Shown here one piece after another: positions 42,983 to 51,152 of a DNA stretch of 62,989 bases (position 1 is its first letter; every line of letters begins with the position of its first letter). Position numbers and translations under genes: made by a program. Source of the DNA: Oscillospiraceae bacterium (GTDB taxonomy: Bacteria > Bacillota > Clostridia > Oscillospirales > Oscillospiraceae); NCBI GenBank assembly GCA_009784725.1, contig WQXS01000011.1, forward strand, positions 1 to 62,989, read 5' to 3'. A model generated the notes under the pieces. It was not told the DNA's origin. It made no database searches and saw nothing but the letters and a program-made list of their open reading frames with translations.

Positions 42983-44131
42983 ATGATTATTAAAAACGGA
43001 AATCTTTTTTGTGATGACGGTGAATTCAGAAAATACGATATTGAAACTAATGGTGAAGTTATAAGTGCAATAGGGGAGAGCCTTTCATGTGATAATCTGG
43101 AAATCGCAGACGCACAGGATTGTTATGTAATACCGGGGCTTTTAGACATTCATTCCCATGGCTCCATGGGAGCGGATTTTTGCGACGGCACATCCGATGC
43201 AATCGAAAAAATCGCAAAATTCCAGTTGAAAAACGGAGTAACAAGCTTTCTCGGAACAACAATGTCACTTCCCGAAGGTCAGCTAACGGATATTTGTACA
43301 GCAGCCGAGCCTTTTGTTAATAAAGAGTATCCCGACAGAGCTGTGCTTCGGGGAATTCATCTTGAGGGTCCGTTTTTTAACCAAAGTAAAAGAGGTGCGC
43401 AAAATCCCGATTATATAATTAATCCGGATTATGACATGTTTTTACGGCTGATTGACGCAAGCGGTGAAACTGTCCGTATTATTGCCGTTGCTCCCGAGCT
43501 TGACGGCGGTCTTGATTTTATTAAATTTGCATCGCTGGACTGTAAGATTTCTATAGGGCATTCATCGGCAGATTATGAAACAGCCTGCAGTGCATATCTT
43601 GGAGGAGCAAATCACGCAACGCATTTATTTAACGGCATGACTCCGTTTAGCCACCGTGAGCCGGGAATAATCGGAGCTGCATTTGATTATGGTGTTTATG
43701 TCGAGTTAATAGCAGACGGTATTCACGTTCACCCCTCTGCCGTACGTGCTGTGTTTAAACTCTACGGAGATGATAAAGTATGTCTTATCAGCGATTCTAT
43801 GCGGGCATGCGGTCTTGAAGACGGCAGTTATGATTTGGGCGGTCAGGCAGTAACGGTCATCGGCAAAGAAGCAAGAGTCGCCGACGGCTCACTTGCAGGG
43901 AGTGTTACACCGCTCACAGATTGCATGCGCAATGCTGTTTCGTTCGGTGTACCTCTTGCATCGGCAATCAAATCGGTAACAATTAATCCCGCCAAATCCG
44001 TCGGATTGGATAATGAAATCGGCTCACTTACAACAGGTAAACGAGCCGACATACTGGTCCTTGATAAAGATTTAAATTTAAAGCAAATTATATTTGGCGG
44101 AAACCCTATTTTTATCTTTTGCGGCCCATGA
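42983..44131 (+). CDS. nagA: N-acetylglucosamine-6-phosphate deacetylase
   Basis: A 382-residue amidohydrolase that removes acetate from GlcNAc-6-phosphate in amino-sugar recycling. DIHSHGSMGAD is the first metal site (HxH), GIHLEGPFF carries the bridging Glu, GHSSADY and HLFNGMTPF the later His ligands, and ISDSMRACG the catalytic Asp. GAAGGAAATGGTGAAAA precedes the ATG. It follows DUF1015 by 16 bases. Its last 20 bases overlap the convergent BI-1 gene. No nagB is in the window; the SIS-domain gene at 19306 is distant. Confidence 0.94.
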   Translation: MIIKNGNLFCDDGEFRKYDIETNGEVISAIGESLSCDNLEIADAQDCYVIPGLLDIHSHGSMGADFCDGTSDAIEKIAKFQLKNGVTSFLGTTMSLPEGQLTDICTAAEPFVNKEYPDRAVLRGIHLEGPFFNQSKRGAQNPDYIINPDYDMFLRLIDASGETVRIIAVAPELDGGLDFIKFASLDCKISIGHSSADYETACSAYLGGANHATHLFNGMTPFSHREPGIIGAAFDYGVYVELIADGIHVHPSAVRAVFKLYGDDKVCLISDSMRACGLEDGSYDLGGQAVTVIGKEARVADGSLAGSVTPLTDCMRNAVSFGVPLASAIKSVTINPAKSVGLDNEIGSLTTGKRADILVLDKDLNLKQIIFGGNPIFIFCGP

Positions 44132-44876
44132 TTGCCAGTATTTTTAAGAACAGATTTATGAAGTCGAGATATAAGATTAAAGCGCCCATTACGGAAATCT
44201 TTTTTATCGCCTCTTCCGCATTTTCGGCACTTGCTTGTGCGAGCATATTTTTAATGCGTTGTGTATCATATGCTGTTAATCCCACAAAAATTAATACTCC
44301 TGCATAGTTGATTATCATCATCATAGTATCATTTCTAAAAAAGATATTAACGACACTTGCGATTATCAGACCGATAAGAGCCATACGAAGGAATGTACCG
44401 ATTCTTGTCAGGTCTCTTTTTGTAATTGTGCCGTAGATTGCCATTGCACCGAACATCAGTGCCGATATGGCAAATGCATAGAAAATTGTTCCGAGCTCAT
44501 AGCTGATGAAAATAAAGGATAATGTAACTCCCATTAAAATTGCATACACAAAAAACATCACATTTGAAACGGCGGGTGACATTTTCATTACCCGAAACGC
44601 AAGGATCATAACAAGAACAAACTGTGCAATTATCATTCCGATTGTAAGAATAGGATTCGATATCAGATACTCAAGAGCACCGGGAGTTTGGTAAATGCCG
44701 AATGAAACGACTGCAGTGACAAGCAACGCAAGAAACATTCTCATAAATACACGGGCAAGGCAGGATGTGGTTGCTCTGTCCAAATCCTCCTGGTTACCCC
44801 AAAGAGACGGGAAAAGCTCACGCGGTGCCTGCTGCTGCTCCGGAACCTGACCATACGGGTTATTGTTAAATCCCAT
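44112..44876 (-). CDS. Bax inhibitor-1/YccA family membrane protein
   Basis: A 254-residue protein with seven TM helices and a soluble N-terminal tail (about 1-40) rich in Gln and Pro. The family motif AYDTQRIKNML follows helix six. Bacterial members (YetJ, YccA) form pH-sensitive calcium leak channels or modulate FtsH. AAGGAGGATACTATCA precedes the ATG. It overlaps nagA by 20 bases tail to tail, so the two transcripts must read through one another or end inside the neighbour; no hairpin is seen. Confidence 0.9.
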   Translation of the reverse strand: MGFNNNPYGQVPEQQQAPRELFPSLWGNQEDLDRATTSCLARVFMRMFLALLVTAVVSFGIYQTPGALEYLISNPILTIGMIIAQFVLVMILAFRVMKMSPAVSNVMFFVYAILMGVTLSFIFISYELGTIFYAFAISALMFGAMAIYGTITKRDLTRIGTFLRMALIGLIIASVVNIFFRNDTMMMIINYAGVLIFVGLTAYDTQRIKNMLAQASAENAEEAIKKISVMGALILYLDFINLFLKILAIMGRKR

Positions 44877-44956
44877 TGATAGTATCCTCCTTGTGTAGGT
44901 TTAATTTCATTTATTTACTGCGTAATTATAGCATATAAAAGATGCACCCGCAAATA

Positions 44957-45502
44957 TTACTGTGCTTTGAATGCTTTTTTTAGTGCTTTTTGCAATGGCG
45001 GCAATATTATTATTGCACATATCCCTCCGATTGAGGCTGTAATTAACTGTGGGACAGACAACGGGTTTGCCAGTAATGCGACCGGATTAAAGGTCTTAAT
45101 CCCCATTTGAAACCAAACGATTCCAAAATGAAGAACCAGAAATTTTGCAAGTGCTCCGACAATTAACGCAATAAACTGTGCGACATATTGATTTATGATT
45201 TCTTTATTTCCTATAAAGTGCCATACTGTAACAAGTAATATATTACCTATTGCAATAAATGGCGCAAAAGTCCATGTCGGTCCCGCAACTCCAACTAAAA
45301 TCGCAATAAAGGGTGTTATCGCTCCAACGGTAATACCGCTGTACAGACCGCATGTCATAACGGAAATAACCAGCATAAGGTTCACGACGGAACCCGTTAC
45401 ATAGTTATTTGCAAAAACACGGGTTGCTGCCTGAAGTGTTATAACAATTGCAATCAATACAGCCGTGCGTGTAATCCATAATACTTTTTCGTGTTTGAAC
45501 AT
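44957..45502 (-). CDS. ECF transporter S component, substrate unknown
   Basis: A 181-residue protein with about six hydrophobic helices, GSVVNLMLVISVMTCGLYSG and AITPFIAILVGVAGP, typical of ECF vitamin-transporter S components. Charged residues are few in the membrane part. I cannot assign a vitamin. It lies 19 bases after yebC with AGAGGTAGATAAA upstream, so it is probably transcribed from the yebC promoter. No riboswitch is visible between the two genes. Confidence 0.78.
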   Translation of the reverse strand: MFKHEKVLWITRTAVLIAIVITLQAATRVFANNYVTGSVVNLMLVISVMTCGLYSGITVGAITPFIAILVGVAGPTWTFAPFIAIGNILLVTVWHFIGNKEIINQYVAQFIALIVGALAKFLVLHFGIVWFQMGIKTFNPVALLANPLSVPQLITASIGGICAIIILPPLQKALKKAFKAQ

Positions 45503-45521
45503 TTTATCTACCTCTGTTTAA

Positions 45522-46265
45522 TTATATATTTTCCTCAATAACTGCATTATGCCAGACATCCTGGATATCATCGTTGTCTTCCATAAGCTCGATTATTTTT
45601 GTCATATTTTTGATATCCGCCGGGTCCTTTAAGGTTACGTGACTTTGAGGGACCATTTCAATTTGTGCGGATAAAAATTTGTATCCCATGCTTTCAAGTG
45701 CACCGCTCACCGTAACAAACCCGTCGGGGGATGTATAAATCTCGAATATATCATCATCAATTTCAATATCGTCGGCGCCGGCTTCCAATGCGTCATTTAA
45801 GACTGCATCCTCGTTTAGAGAATTATCTTCGTTGTTTATAATAATGACACCCTTACGGTCAAAAGACCAGGAGACGCAGCCTGTGGTTCCCAGATTTCCG
45901 CCGTATTTATCAAAATTAAGACGGACCTCGGCGGCAATCCTGTTTCTGTTATCCGTCATTGCTTCAACTATAATCGCAACTCCGCGCGGGCCGTAACCTT
46001 CATAGGTAACGCTTTCGTAATTATCGGTGTTTCCCGAACCGCTCGCCTTTTCGATTGTACGCTTTATATTATCGTTTGGCATGTTTGCGGACTTTGCTTT
46101 TGCAATAGCAGCAGCGAGCCGTGAGTTTTTTGCAGGGTCTGTGTTTCCGCCTTCTTTAACGGCAACAACTATCTCACGGGCTATTTTGGTAAATACCTTA
46201 CCTCTTTTAGCGTCCTGTGCGCCTTTTGTTCTTTGTATGTTTTTCCATTTGGAATGTCCTGCCAA
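45522..46265 (-). CDS. yebC: YebC/PmpR family protein
   Basis: A 247-residue protein beginning MAGHSKWKNIQ, the universal start of this family, with GGNTDPAKNSRLAAAIAKAK and YEGYGPRGVAIIVE. Family members bind DNA as regulators, and some have been shown to help ribosomes through proline-rich stretches. The start is certain from the family, although its ribosome binding site is weak (GGCAGGA only two bases away). An ECF S component follows in the same unit. Confidence 0.95.
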   Translation of the reverse strand: MAGHSKWKNIQRTKGAQDAKRGKVFTKIAREIVVAVKEGGNTDPAKNSRLAAAIAKAKSANMPNDNIKRTIEKASGSGNTDNYESVTYEGYGPRGVAIIVEAMTDNRNRIAAEVRLNFDKYGGNLGTTGCVSWSFDRKGVIIINNEDNSLNEDAVLNDALEAGADDIEIDDDIFEIYTSPDGFVTVSGALESMGYKFLSAQIEMVPQSHVTLKDPADIKNMTKIIELMEDNDDIQDVWHNAVIEENI

Positions 46266-46315
46266 ACCGGAAGACCCCCTTGAAATAATAAGTATCCATG
46301 AGATTTTAGCATAAT

Positions 46316-46777
46316 ATTAGGTATCTTGCAACAGAAATGATGATTACAATCTGTATACCCTCAGTTAACAATTGAGTAAGGATATTGAATATTCATTTTT
46401 AATTATTCATTCATATTTTACCTCTCTGTCACAAGTGCCATAATCTCGTATATAAAGACAGCGTTTTAGTATAAAATGAGTAAGGAAACATAAAAAACTA
46501 ACAGGAATGCGGTTGACATAAACGACTCCATAATTAAAGAGTACAATGAGTTATTAACATTTTCCACAGGATTATACACAGCGCATACAAATAGACGCTG
46601 CAGCGGAAAAGGTGATTTCACACAAAAAAGAGCATACCTCGCAATTGAATAACCCGCTTTATTTTTTACCGGAAAATGCTTTACATAAGATGAATATGAA
46701 TAAAATTTTAACAAATATTCATTAAAAATAACCCACCTGTGAAAGGTGGGTTAAATCATTATATTACAGCGTATAAG
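46316..46777. other. Intergenic region with DnaA-box-like sites
   Basis: This 462-base stretch between yebC and the small basic gene has no supported reading frame. It contains TTTTCCACA (46560-46568) and TTATACACA (46572-46580), both fitting the DnaA box form TTWTNCACA in the same orientation, then AT-rich DNA. The terminator at 46730-46752 closes it. A TTGACA at 46513 has no -10 at normal distance. No origin genes are near. Confidence 0.45.
46730..46752 (-). terminator. Terminator of the nfeD-floA unit
   Basis: AACCCACCT and AGGTGGGTT are perfect 9-bp inverted copies around GTGAA. Read on the minus strand the hairpin is followed by TATTTTTAATG, so it ends transcripts coming from floA and the small basic gene. 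Confidence 0.8.
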
Positions 46778-47038
46778 CTACCATCTTTTGCCCCGTTTTG
46801 ATACAGGCTTTCCTATGACCTCGGATAAAATTATCGCCTGACGGGCTGTCTCGGGATTTATTGGCATATTAAGAACTTTCGGAGTCCTTGAAAAACTGAC
46901 TACCTCGGCTGCGGATGATTTTTTTGCATTAGCCGACGACGGACGAATCCGGTTTTTATCTATGGTAGTTTCACTGATTTCCTTATTTGCAGAAACATTC
47001 TTTGAACGTTTTTTACGAACCTTATTTTCCATACTCAT
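46778..47038 (-). CDS. Small basic hypothetical protein at the end of the floA unit
   Basis: An 86-residue, Lys/Arg/Ser-rich protein (MENKVRKKRSKN start) without hydrophobic segments; the N-terminal half looks disordered and the C-terminal half contains NPETARQAIILSEVIGKP, probably one helix. It starts three bases after the floA stop and ends before a terminator, so it is the last gene of nfeD-floA. I do not recognise a family. The ribosome binding site is weak (GGAAAC), and translation may depend on coupling. Confidence 0.65.
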   Translation of the reverse strand: MSMENKVRKKRSKNVSANKEISETTIDKNRIRPSSANAKKSSAAEVVSFSRTPKVLNMPINPETARQAIILSEVIGKPVSKRGKRW

Positions 47039-47041
47039 AAA

Positions 47042-48028
47042 TTATGCGTTGGTTTCCGGGCGTTTCTGTTCGTCTGAACCTGCTATTGAATGCCTCATCT
47101 GTGTGTCGGAAACTACATTCATCATATTGTAGTAATCCATAACACCAAGCTTACCTTCGCGTAGTGCTGTTGCCATTGCTTTGGGAACCTCGGCTTCGGC
47201 TTCGACAACCTTTGCTCTCATTTCCTGAACGGATGCACGCATTTCCTGTTCGACTGCAACCGCCATAGCTCTTCGCTCTTCAGCTTTTGCCTGTGCAATA
47301 CGTTTATCTGCTTCCGCCTGGTCTGTTTGAAGCTGTGCGCCGATATTTCTTCCGACATCGATATCGGCAATGTCAATAGATAAAATTTCAAACGCCGTTC
47401 CGGCTTCAAGCCCTTTCTCAAGAACGATTCTTGAGATTGTATCCGGATTTTCCAGAACCGCTTCATGTGATTCAGAGCTTCCTATAGTAGATACAACACC
47501 CTCACCTACACGGGCGATAATCGTCAGTTCGCCTGCGCCGCCGATAAGTCTGTCGATATTTGCTCTGACTGTAACCTTTGCTTTTGCTATAAGCTCAATA
47601 CCGTTTTTGGCAATAGCCGATATTGCAGGGGTTTCAATAACCTTGGGGTTAACACTCATTTGCACGGCTTCAAGTACATCACGGCCTGCAAGGTCTATTG
47701 CCGCAGCTCTTTCGAACTCAAGGTTAATATTTGCTCTTTGTGCGGCGATCAGAGCGTTGACTACACGGTCGACGTTACCGCCTGCGAGATAATGTGCCTC
47801 AAGCTTGTTGATGGACAGGTCGAGACCTGCCTTAACTGCTTTGATTTGCGGGATAACGATTCTGACAGGGGTAACTCTGCGCAGCTTCATGCCTATGAGA
47901 GTGACGATACGGATTCTGACATTTGCCGCTACGGCACTGATCCATAATCCTATAGGTATAAATGTAAAGAAAAGCCAGAGAAAAAAGATTATACCTATAA
48001 CTATTGCGAAAATCATCCAAAGTTCCAT
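47042..48028 (-). CDS. floA: Flotillin-like protein FloA
   Basis: A 328-residue membrane-associated SPFH protein. An N-terminal hydrophobic hairpin (about 3-45) anchors it. The SPFH domain follows ([25 protein letters not shown]), then a long helical region with repeated Ala-Glu motifs ([36 protein letters not shown]) that drives oligomerisation. FloA organises ordered membrane microdomains. AGAAAGGGTAAAATTA precedes the ATG. It is 32 bases after nfeD, the standard bacterial pairing. Confidence 0.95.
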   Translation of the reverse strand: MELWMIFAIVIGIIFFLWLFFTFIPIGLWISAVAANVRIRIVTLIGMKLRRVTPVRIVIPQIKAVKAGLDLSINKLEAHYLAGGNVDRVVNALIAAQRANINLEFERAAAIDLAGRDVLEAVQMSVNPKVIETPAISAIAKNGIELIAKAKVTVRANIDRLIGGAGELTIIARVGEGVVSTIGSSESHEAVLENPDTISRIVLEKGLEAGTAFEILSIDIADIDVGRNIGAQLQTDQAEADKRIAQAKAEERRAMAVAVEQEMRASVQEMRAKVVEAEAEVPKAMATALREGKLGVMDYYNMMNVVSDTQMRHSIAGSDEQKRPETNA

Positions 48029-48060
48029 TAATTTTACCCTTTCTATTCTATATTAAAATT

Positions 48061-48561
48061 TTATTCCTTCGGTTTAACTACAACACGGTTGCCTTCTACT
48101 TCTATGACTTCAACGGCTGTGCCTTTTTCAATAAATTCTCCGAGGCTTACTACCTCAAGCTTAACTCCGTCAAAATCGACATTCCCGACAGGTCTGCATG
48201 TTGATAGGACAACACCAGCTTTACCCATATACTCATTTAAATCAAGTGTTCCGGAATATCCGTCGTCACGGGACTCGGCATCCTTTAACACAAGCTTGCC
48301 GGGCAGCTTGCCTTTGGAAACCATAAAGAGAAATATTCCGAGCATTATAAGGACGATTACGAAGAAAAAAGCTGTGAGCATGATTCCTTCTGCCACAGTT
48401 GATGCTGTTACGAATATACATCCGATCAAGCTTATGATTCCGAAAATACCGAAGAATCCGAAACCCGGCTCAAACATTTCGACAACGAGTAGTCCGATTC
48501 CTATGATAAAAAGCGTTATTGAAATCCAGGAAACATTTACAAGAAGTTCTATAAAAGTAAT
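48061..48561 (-). CDS. NfeD-family membrane protein, apparent ATT start
   Basis: A protein of about 166 residues with three to four TM helices (GIGLLVVEMFEPGFGFFGIFG is a family hallmark) and a C-terminal OB-fold domain (YMGKAGVVLSTCRPVGNVDFDG, GTAVEVIEVEGNRVVVKP). NfeD proteins accompany flotillins. The only GTG near the start (48570) overlaps the last base of the GGAGG ribosome binding site (48574-48570) and is too close to be used; the codon at the ideal eight-base distance is ATT at 48561. Apart from the start, the gene is ordinary. Confidence 0.9.
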   Translation of the reverse strand: MTFIELLVNVSWISITLFIIGIGLLVVEMFEPGFGFFGIFGIISLIGCIFVTASTVAEGIMLTAFFFVIVLIMLGIFLFMVSKGKLPGKLVLKDAESRDDGYSGTLDLNEYMGKAGVVLSTCRPVGNVDFDGVKLEVVSLGEFIEKGTAVEVIEVEGNRVVVKPKE

Positions 48562-48768
48562 TTTAACCACCTCCGGGTAATATATTCATTGAGTTTTATC
48601 TGCTACTTAATGATATAACAAAAGTAGTGAAAAAACAATTATTTTCTTTGCAGCAGCATGCCGTTCCCGGGGAGCATGGTGCCTTTTATTCTTTACACAG
48701 GGCGTAAGGGTGGGATAGGTAATCTCTTTTTAAAAGATAAGGATGCAGATTTAATGTATAAAAAACAG

Positions 48769-48816
48769 TTGACAAATTGTGAATATTTTGTTAATATAGG
48801 TGAGCCATAGGTAAGC
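48769..48816 (+). promoter_or_regulatory. Promoter with 11-bp-spaced GGTRAGC direct repeats, copy A
   Basis: TTGACA (48769-48774), a 17-base spacer and TAATAT (48792-48797) make a near-consensus sigma-A promoter. Starting one base after the -10 come GGTGAGC (48799-48805) and GGTAAGC (48810-48816), exactly 11 bases apart, followed by AAAAGC. The repeats cover the expected transcription start, so a protein bound there on one face of the helix would repress. The same arrangement occurs at 49334. Confidence 0.7.
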
Positions 48817-48852
48817 AAAAGCAAAACTATAAAGCGGAGGAGCTGAGCATCC

Positions 48853-49299
48853 ATCAACAAGGAATTAATTCTTGCAGAACTGAAGCAGTCACGCGAAACG
48901 CTTAATAACGCAATTGCTTATATTGAAGCAGGGGCTCTCACGGCACAAGCCTCACCAATCCGGTCTAAAACGATAAGGATAGGAGAGGGCAGAGCGGTAG
49001 CGATTCTGGCGTGCCTGCGGGATTCGGGTGGCAGGATGCGGCAGCGCGAGTTTGAAGATGCCTGCCTTCGTAACTCAAGAACCCTGGTCGGAGCCGGCGG
49101 GTTTATTGCAAGAGGAAGTATAGAAAGGCTTGAGACAAGTGACGGGGAAGTTGAATACAGTCTCACCGGAAAAGGACTCGAGACTGTTAACAGATGGGAA
49201 ACAAGATACGGCAGGGAATGGGCAGGAAACCTGGAAAGCCCTGATGTATTAGGCAATATAACCGTTCATGATCAGCAAAAAATCAGACTGCTTGTATGA
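48853..49299 (+). CDS. Hypothetical protein, winged-helix-like, non-ATG start
   Basis: The frame is open from 48847 to 49299. The first ATG (49036) lies deep inside conserved-looking sequence, and no GTG or TTG precedes it. GGAGG at 48836-48840 points to ATC at 48853 (12-base gap); CTG at 48880 is a less likely alternative. The 148-residue product starts with a helix (NKELILAELKQSRETLNNAIAY). A possible winged helix follows (AVAILACLRDSGGRMRQREFEDAC, then EVEYSLTGKGLETVNRWE), similar in pattern to small transcription regulators. Family unknown. A near-consensus promoter with GGTRAGC repeats lies upstream, so it may be autoregulated. Confidence 0.65.
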   Translation: MNKELILAELKQSRETLNNAIAYIEAGALTAQASPIRSKTIRIGEGRAVAILACLRDSGGRMRQREFEDACLRNSRTLVGAGGFIARGSIERLETSDGEVEYSLTGKGLETVNRWETRYGREWAGNLESPDVLGNITVHDQQKIRLLV

Positions 49300-49333
49300 A
49301 ATCGTAAAAAAATAAAAATAATTATAAAAAAGC

Positions 49334-49395
49334 TTGACAAACGGATTTATGTATTGTAAATTACTAGGTGAGCGAAAGGTAAGCAAAAGGTGAGC
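49334..49395 (+). promoter_or_regulatory. Promoter with 11-bp-spaced GGTRAGC direct repeats, copy B
   Basis: TTGACA (49334-49339), 17 bases, TAAATT (49357-49362), then GGTGAGC (49367), GGTAAGC (49378) and GGTGAGC (49389), each 11 bases apart and separated by GAAA and AAAA. CTGAGCAAAAGC follows a little later. It has three units against two in copy A. It drives the 56-codon gene that follows. Identity of promoter and repeats to copy A implies common control. Confidence 0.7.
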
Positions 49396-49439
49396 AAATA
49401 TATCATCTGAGCAAAAGCGAAAAGGAGAATGAAAACAAG

Positions 49440-49610
49440 ATGGAAGAAAACAAAGGCAACGTAAATTTTGAAGAAGTCCTTGATACCGAAATTGATGATA
49501 TATGGGACATATTTTTCCCGTATATGATTGAAAAGAAATCAAAAGTACAAAAGCTTGATCCGAAAGAACAGACCAAGCCGCGCAGATACTTAAGATTCCT
49601 TACAATGTAA
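49440..49610 (+). CDS. Small hypothetical protein, 56 residues
   Basis: ATG at 49440 lies about 13 bases after AAAGGAG. The product, starting MEENKGNVNFEEVL, is acidic in its first half (DTEIDDIWDIFFPY) and basic in its second (EKKSKVQKL, PRRYLRF), and ends at a TAA. It has no membrane segment. It is the second unit with the GGTRAGC promoter, next to the winged-helix-like gene. A frame from ATG 49429 closes after 11 codons and is less likely. Function unknown. Confidence 0.6.
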   Translation: MEENKGNVNFEEVLDTEIDDIWDIFFPYMIEKKSKVQKLDPKEQTKPRRYLRFLTM

Positions 49611-49625
49611 GCTGCTTAGTTTTAT

Positions 49626-50261
49626 TTAATATGCGCTTATAAAATCATCACCGGCGATGATTATATGATCATCAAGCCGTATACCAATGATATCGCCTGC
49701 TTGTTTTAAACGTTTGGTTACTTCTTTGTCCTGAGCAGATACTTCGAGTAGACCCGAAGGGTGATTGTGGGCGACTATGATTGAAGCTGCTCTGTCTTCG
49801 ATTGCAAGAGCATAAATCTCACGGGGATGAACAAGTGAACACATAAGAGTGCCGATTGTTACAATACGGTTATTAATAAGCCTCCGGGCACCATCAAGAG
49901 TCAGCAGGACGAAATACTCCTGCTTTTTGTATTTTATCTCCCGGAGCTGCTCGGCAGCTTTTTCCGGGGAATCAATTAATGGAGCGTTTGTTTTTATAAA
50001 TTTCCTGCGCCAGAACTCGAGAGCGGCAAAAACTATTGTCGCTTTTGCATCTCCTATTCCTTTTATAGATTTCATATCTTCATATGTCAATTCTGCCGCA
50101 CCGCGTTTTTGAATCAGTGAATTCAAATTCTTTGCAATTTGCTTAAAATCGTTTCCTTTACCACCACTCCCGATAACAGCCTGAAGCAATTCTGTATCAC
50201 TTAAAGCGGAGGCTCCTTTTCTACATAGTTTTTCTCTCGGAAGCTCAGTCTGACTTACCAT
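49626..50261 (-). CDS. radC: RadC family protein (JAMM/MPN metalloprotease fold)
   Basis: A 211-residue protein. The N-terminal part is helix-hairpin-helix-like (SIKGIGDAKATIVFAALE); the C-terminal MPN domain has the zinc motif AHNHPSGLLEVSAQD (HxHx7SxxD) and GIRLDDHIIIAGD. RadC was once linked to repair, but its biochemical role is unsettled; some members act on accessory DNA. Here it is a single-copy chromosomal type, full length with all zinc ligands. CGGGAGGAAACT precedes the ATG. Confidence 0.93.
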   Translation of the reverse strand: MVSQTELPREKLCRKGASALSDTELLQAVIGSGGKGNDFKQIAKNLNSLIQKRGAAELTYEDMKSIKGIGDAKATIVFAALEFWRRKFIKTNAPLIDSPEKAAEQLREIKYKKQEYFVLLTLDGARRLINNRIVTIGTLMCSLVHPREIYALAIEDRAASIIVAHNHPSGLLEVSAQDKEVTKRLKQAGDIIGIRLDDHIIIAGDDFISAY

Positions 50262-50432
50262 AGTTTCCTCCCGTTAATAATAGATTTCATCTTATAATAA
50301 TACACCCTGCGGGAGGTATTTCTCAATATGAATTTAATGTGGAAAAATGAAGCTGTAACTGTGAAAAAGTATGAAAATTAAACATTAAATATGTTATAAT
50401 GCAAAATATTAAATACAAGAGAGGTAAGACTA

Positions 50433-51116
50433 ATGCGTGTTCTTTTACTTTGCGATGACTATTGGCATCCCGGTCAGGTTCCCATAGACGGTGTTTCGCC
50501 GCTAAAAGAGCGAGGTTTTGAGTTCGATATTATCACCGATGCAAATGACTTCAAACCCGAAATGCTCGCATCATACCCCGTAGTTATTATGAGCAAATGC
50601 GATGAAATATCTCCGAAGAATAAAGCACCCTGGAAAACACTTGAAATCCAGCAGGCATTTATTGAATACGTCGAAAACGGCGGGGGATTGCTTGTTATTC
50701 ACACAGGGCTTGTAGCAGGAGAGCATACCGAATCTCTTGACCGTTTAATTGGCTCGAAATTTTCATTTCACCCGCAGGACTGCCCGGTAACCGTACAGCC
50801 GGTAAAACCGCATCCGATAACAAAAGGGGTTGAGCTTTTCTGCGAGGTTGATGAACAGTACAGGCTTGAAATACTATCGGATGATATAGATATTATTATG
50901 GCATCCTATTCACCGCCGCAGGGAGAAAAGGAAAAATATGAAAGTGAACCGTACCATAACAGCGATGCCTGGATAGGCGCTGCAGGTTATGTCCGGAAGC
51001 AGGGCAAAGGGCGGGTATGTGTACTTACTCCCGGGCATCATTTAGCGGTATGGCATAATCCGGAGTATCAAAAAGTGCTCGAAAACGCCATAAGGTGGTG
51101 CTTTGAATCTTTCTGA
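50433..51116 (+). CDS. ThuA-like domain protein
   Basis: A 227-residue protein with the ThuA/class I glutamine amidotransferase-like fold: VLLLCDDYWHPG at the start, a GGGLLVIHTGL turn near residue 83, and GRVCVLTPGHHLAVWHNPEY near the end. The catalytic Cys of true amidotransferases is not evident. ThuA proteins are linked to trehalose and disaccharide metabolism; function here is unknown. AGAGAGGTAAGACTA precedes the ATG. A long hairpin overlaps its stop codon. Confidence 0.85.
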   Translation: MRVLLLCDDYWHPGQVPIDGVSPLKERGFEFDIITDANDFKPEMLASYPVVIMSKCDEISPKNKAPWKTLEIQQAFIEYVENGGGLLVIHTGLVAGEHTESLDRLIGSKFSFHPQDCPVTVQPVKPHPITKGVELFCEVDEQYRLEILSDDIDIIMASYSPPQGEKEKYESEPYHNSDAWIGAAGYVRKQGKGRVCVLTPGHHLAVWHNPEYQKVLENAIRWCFESF

Positions 51117-51130
51117 TTCGAAACACCACC
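51094..51130. terminator. Hairpin spanning the ThuA stop codon
   Basis: GGTGGTGCTTTGAATC (51094-51109) and GATTCGAAACACCACC (51115-51130) pair at 14 of 16 positions around a five-base loop. It lies between convergent genes but lacks a T run on either side, so it may act as an mRNA end-protecting stem rather than a classical terminator. Confidence 0.5.
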
Positions 51131-51152
51131 GTATGTTATGAGAACCGGGAAA

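Noticed and set aside
46466-46714. An 82-codon minus-strand frame in the yebC-floA intergenic region
   Set aside because: No start signal, unusual composition, and it runs across the DnaA-box-like sites; no protein family pattern.
48549-48580. GTG at 48570 as the start of nfeD
   Set aside because: It uses the last base of the GGAGG ribosome binding site, leaving no spacing; ATT at 48561 fits the spacing better, though automated callers would choose GTG.
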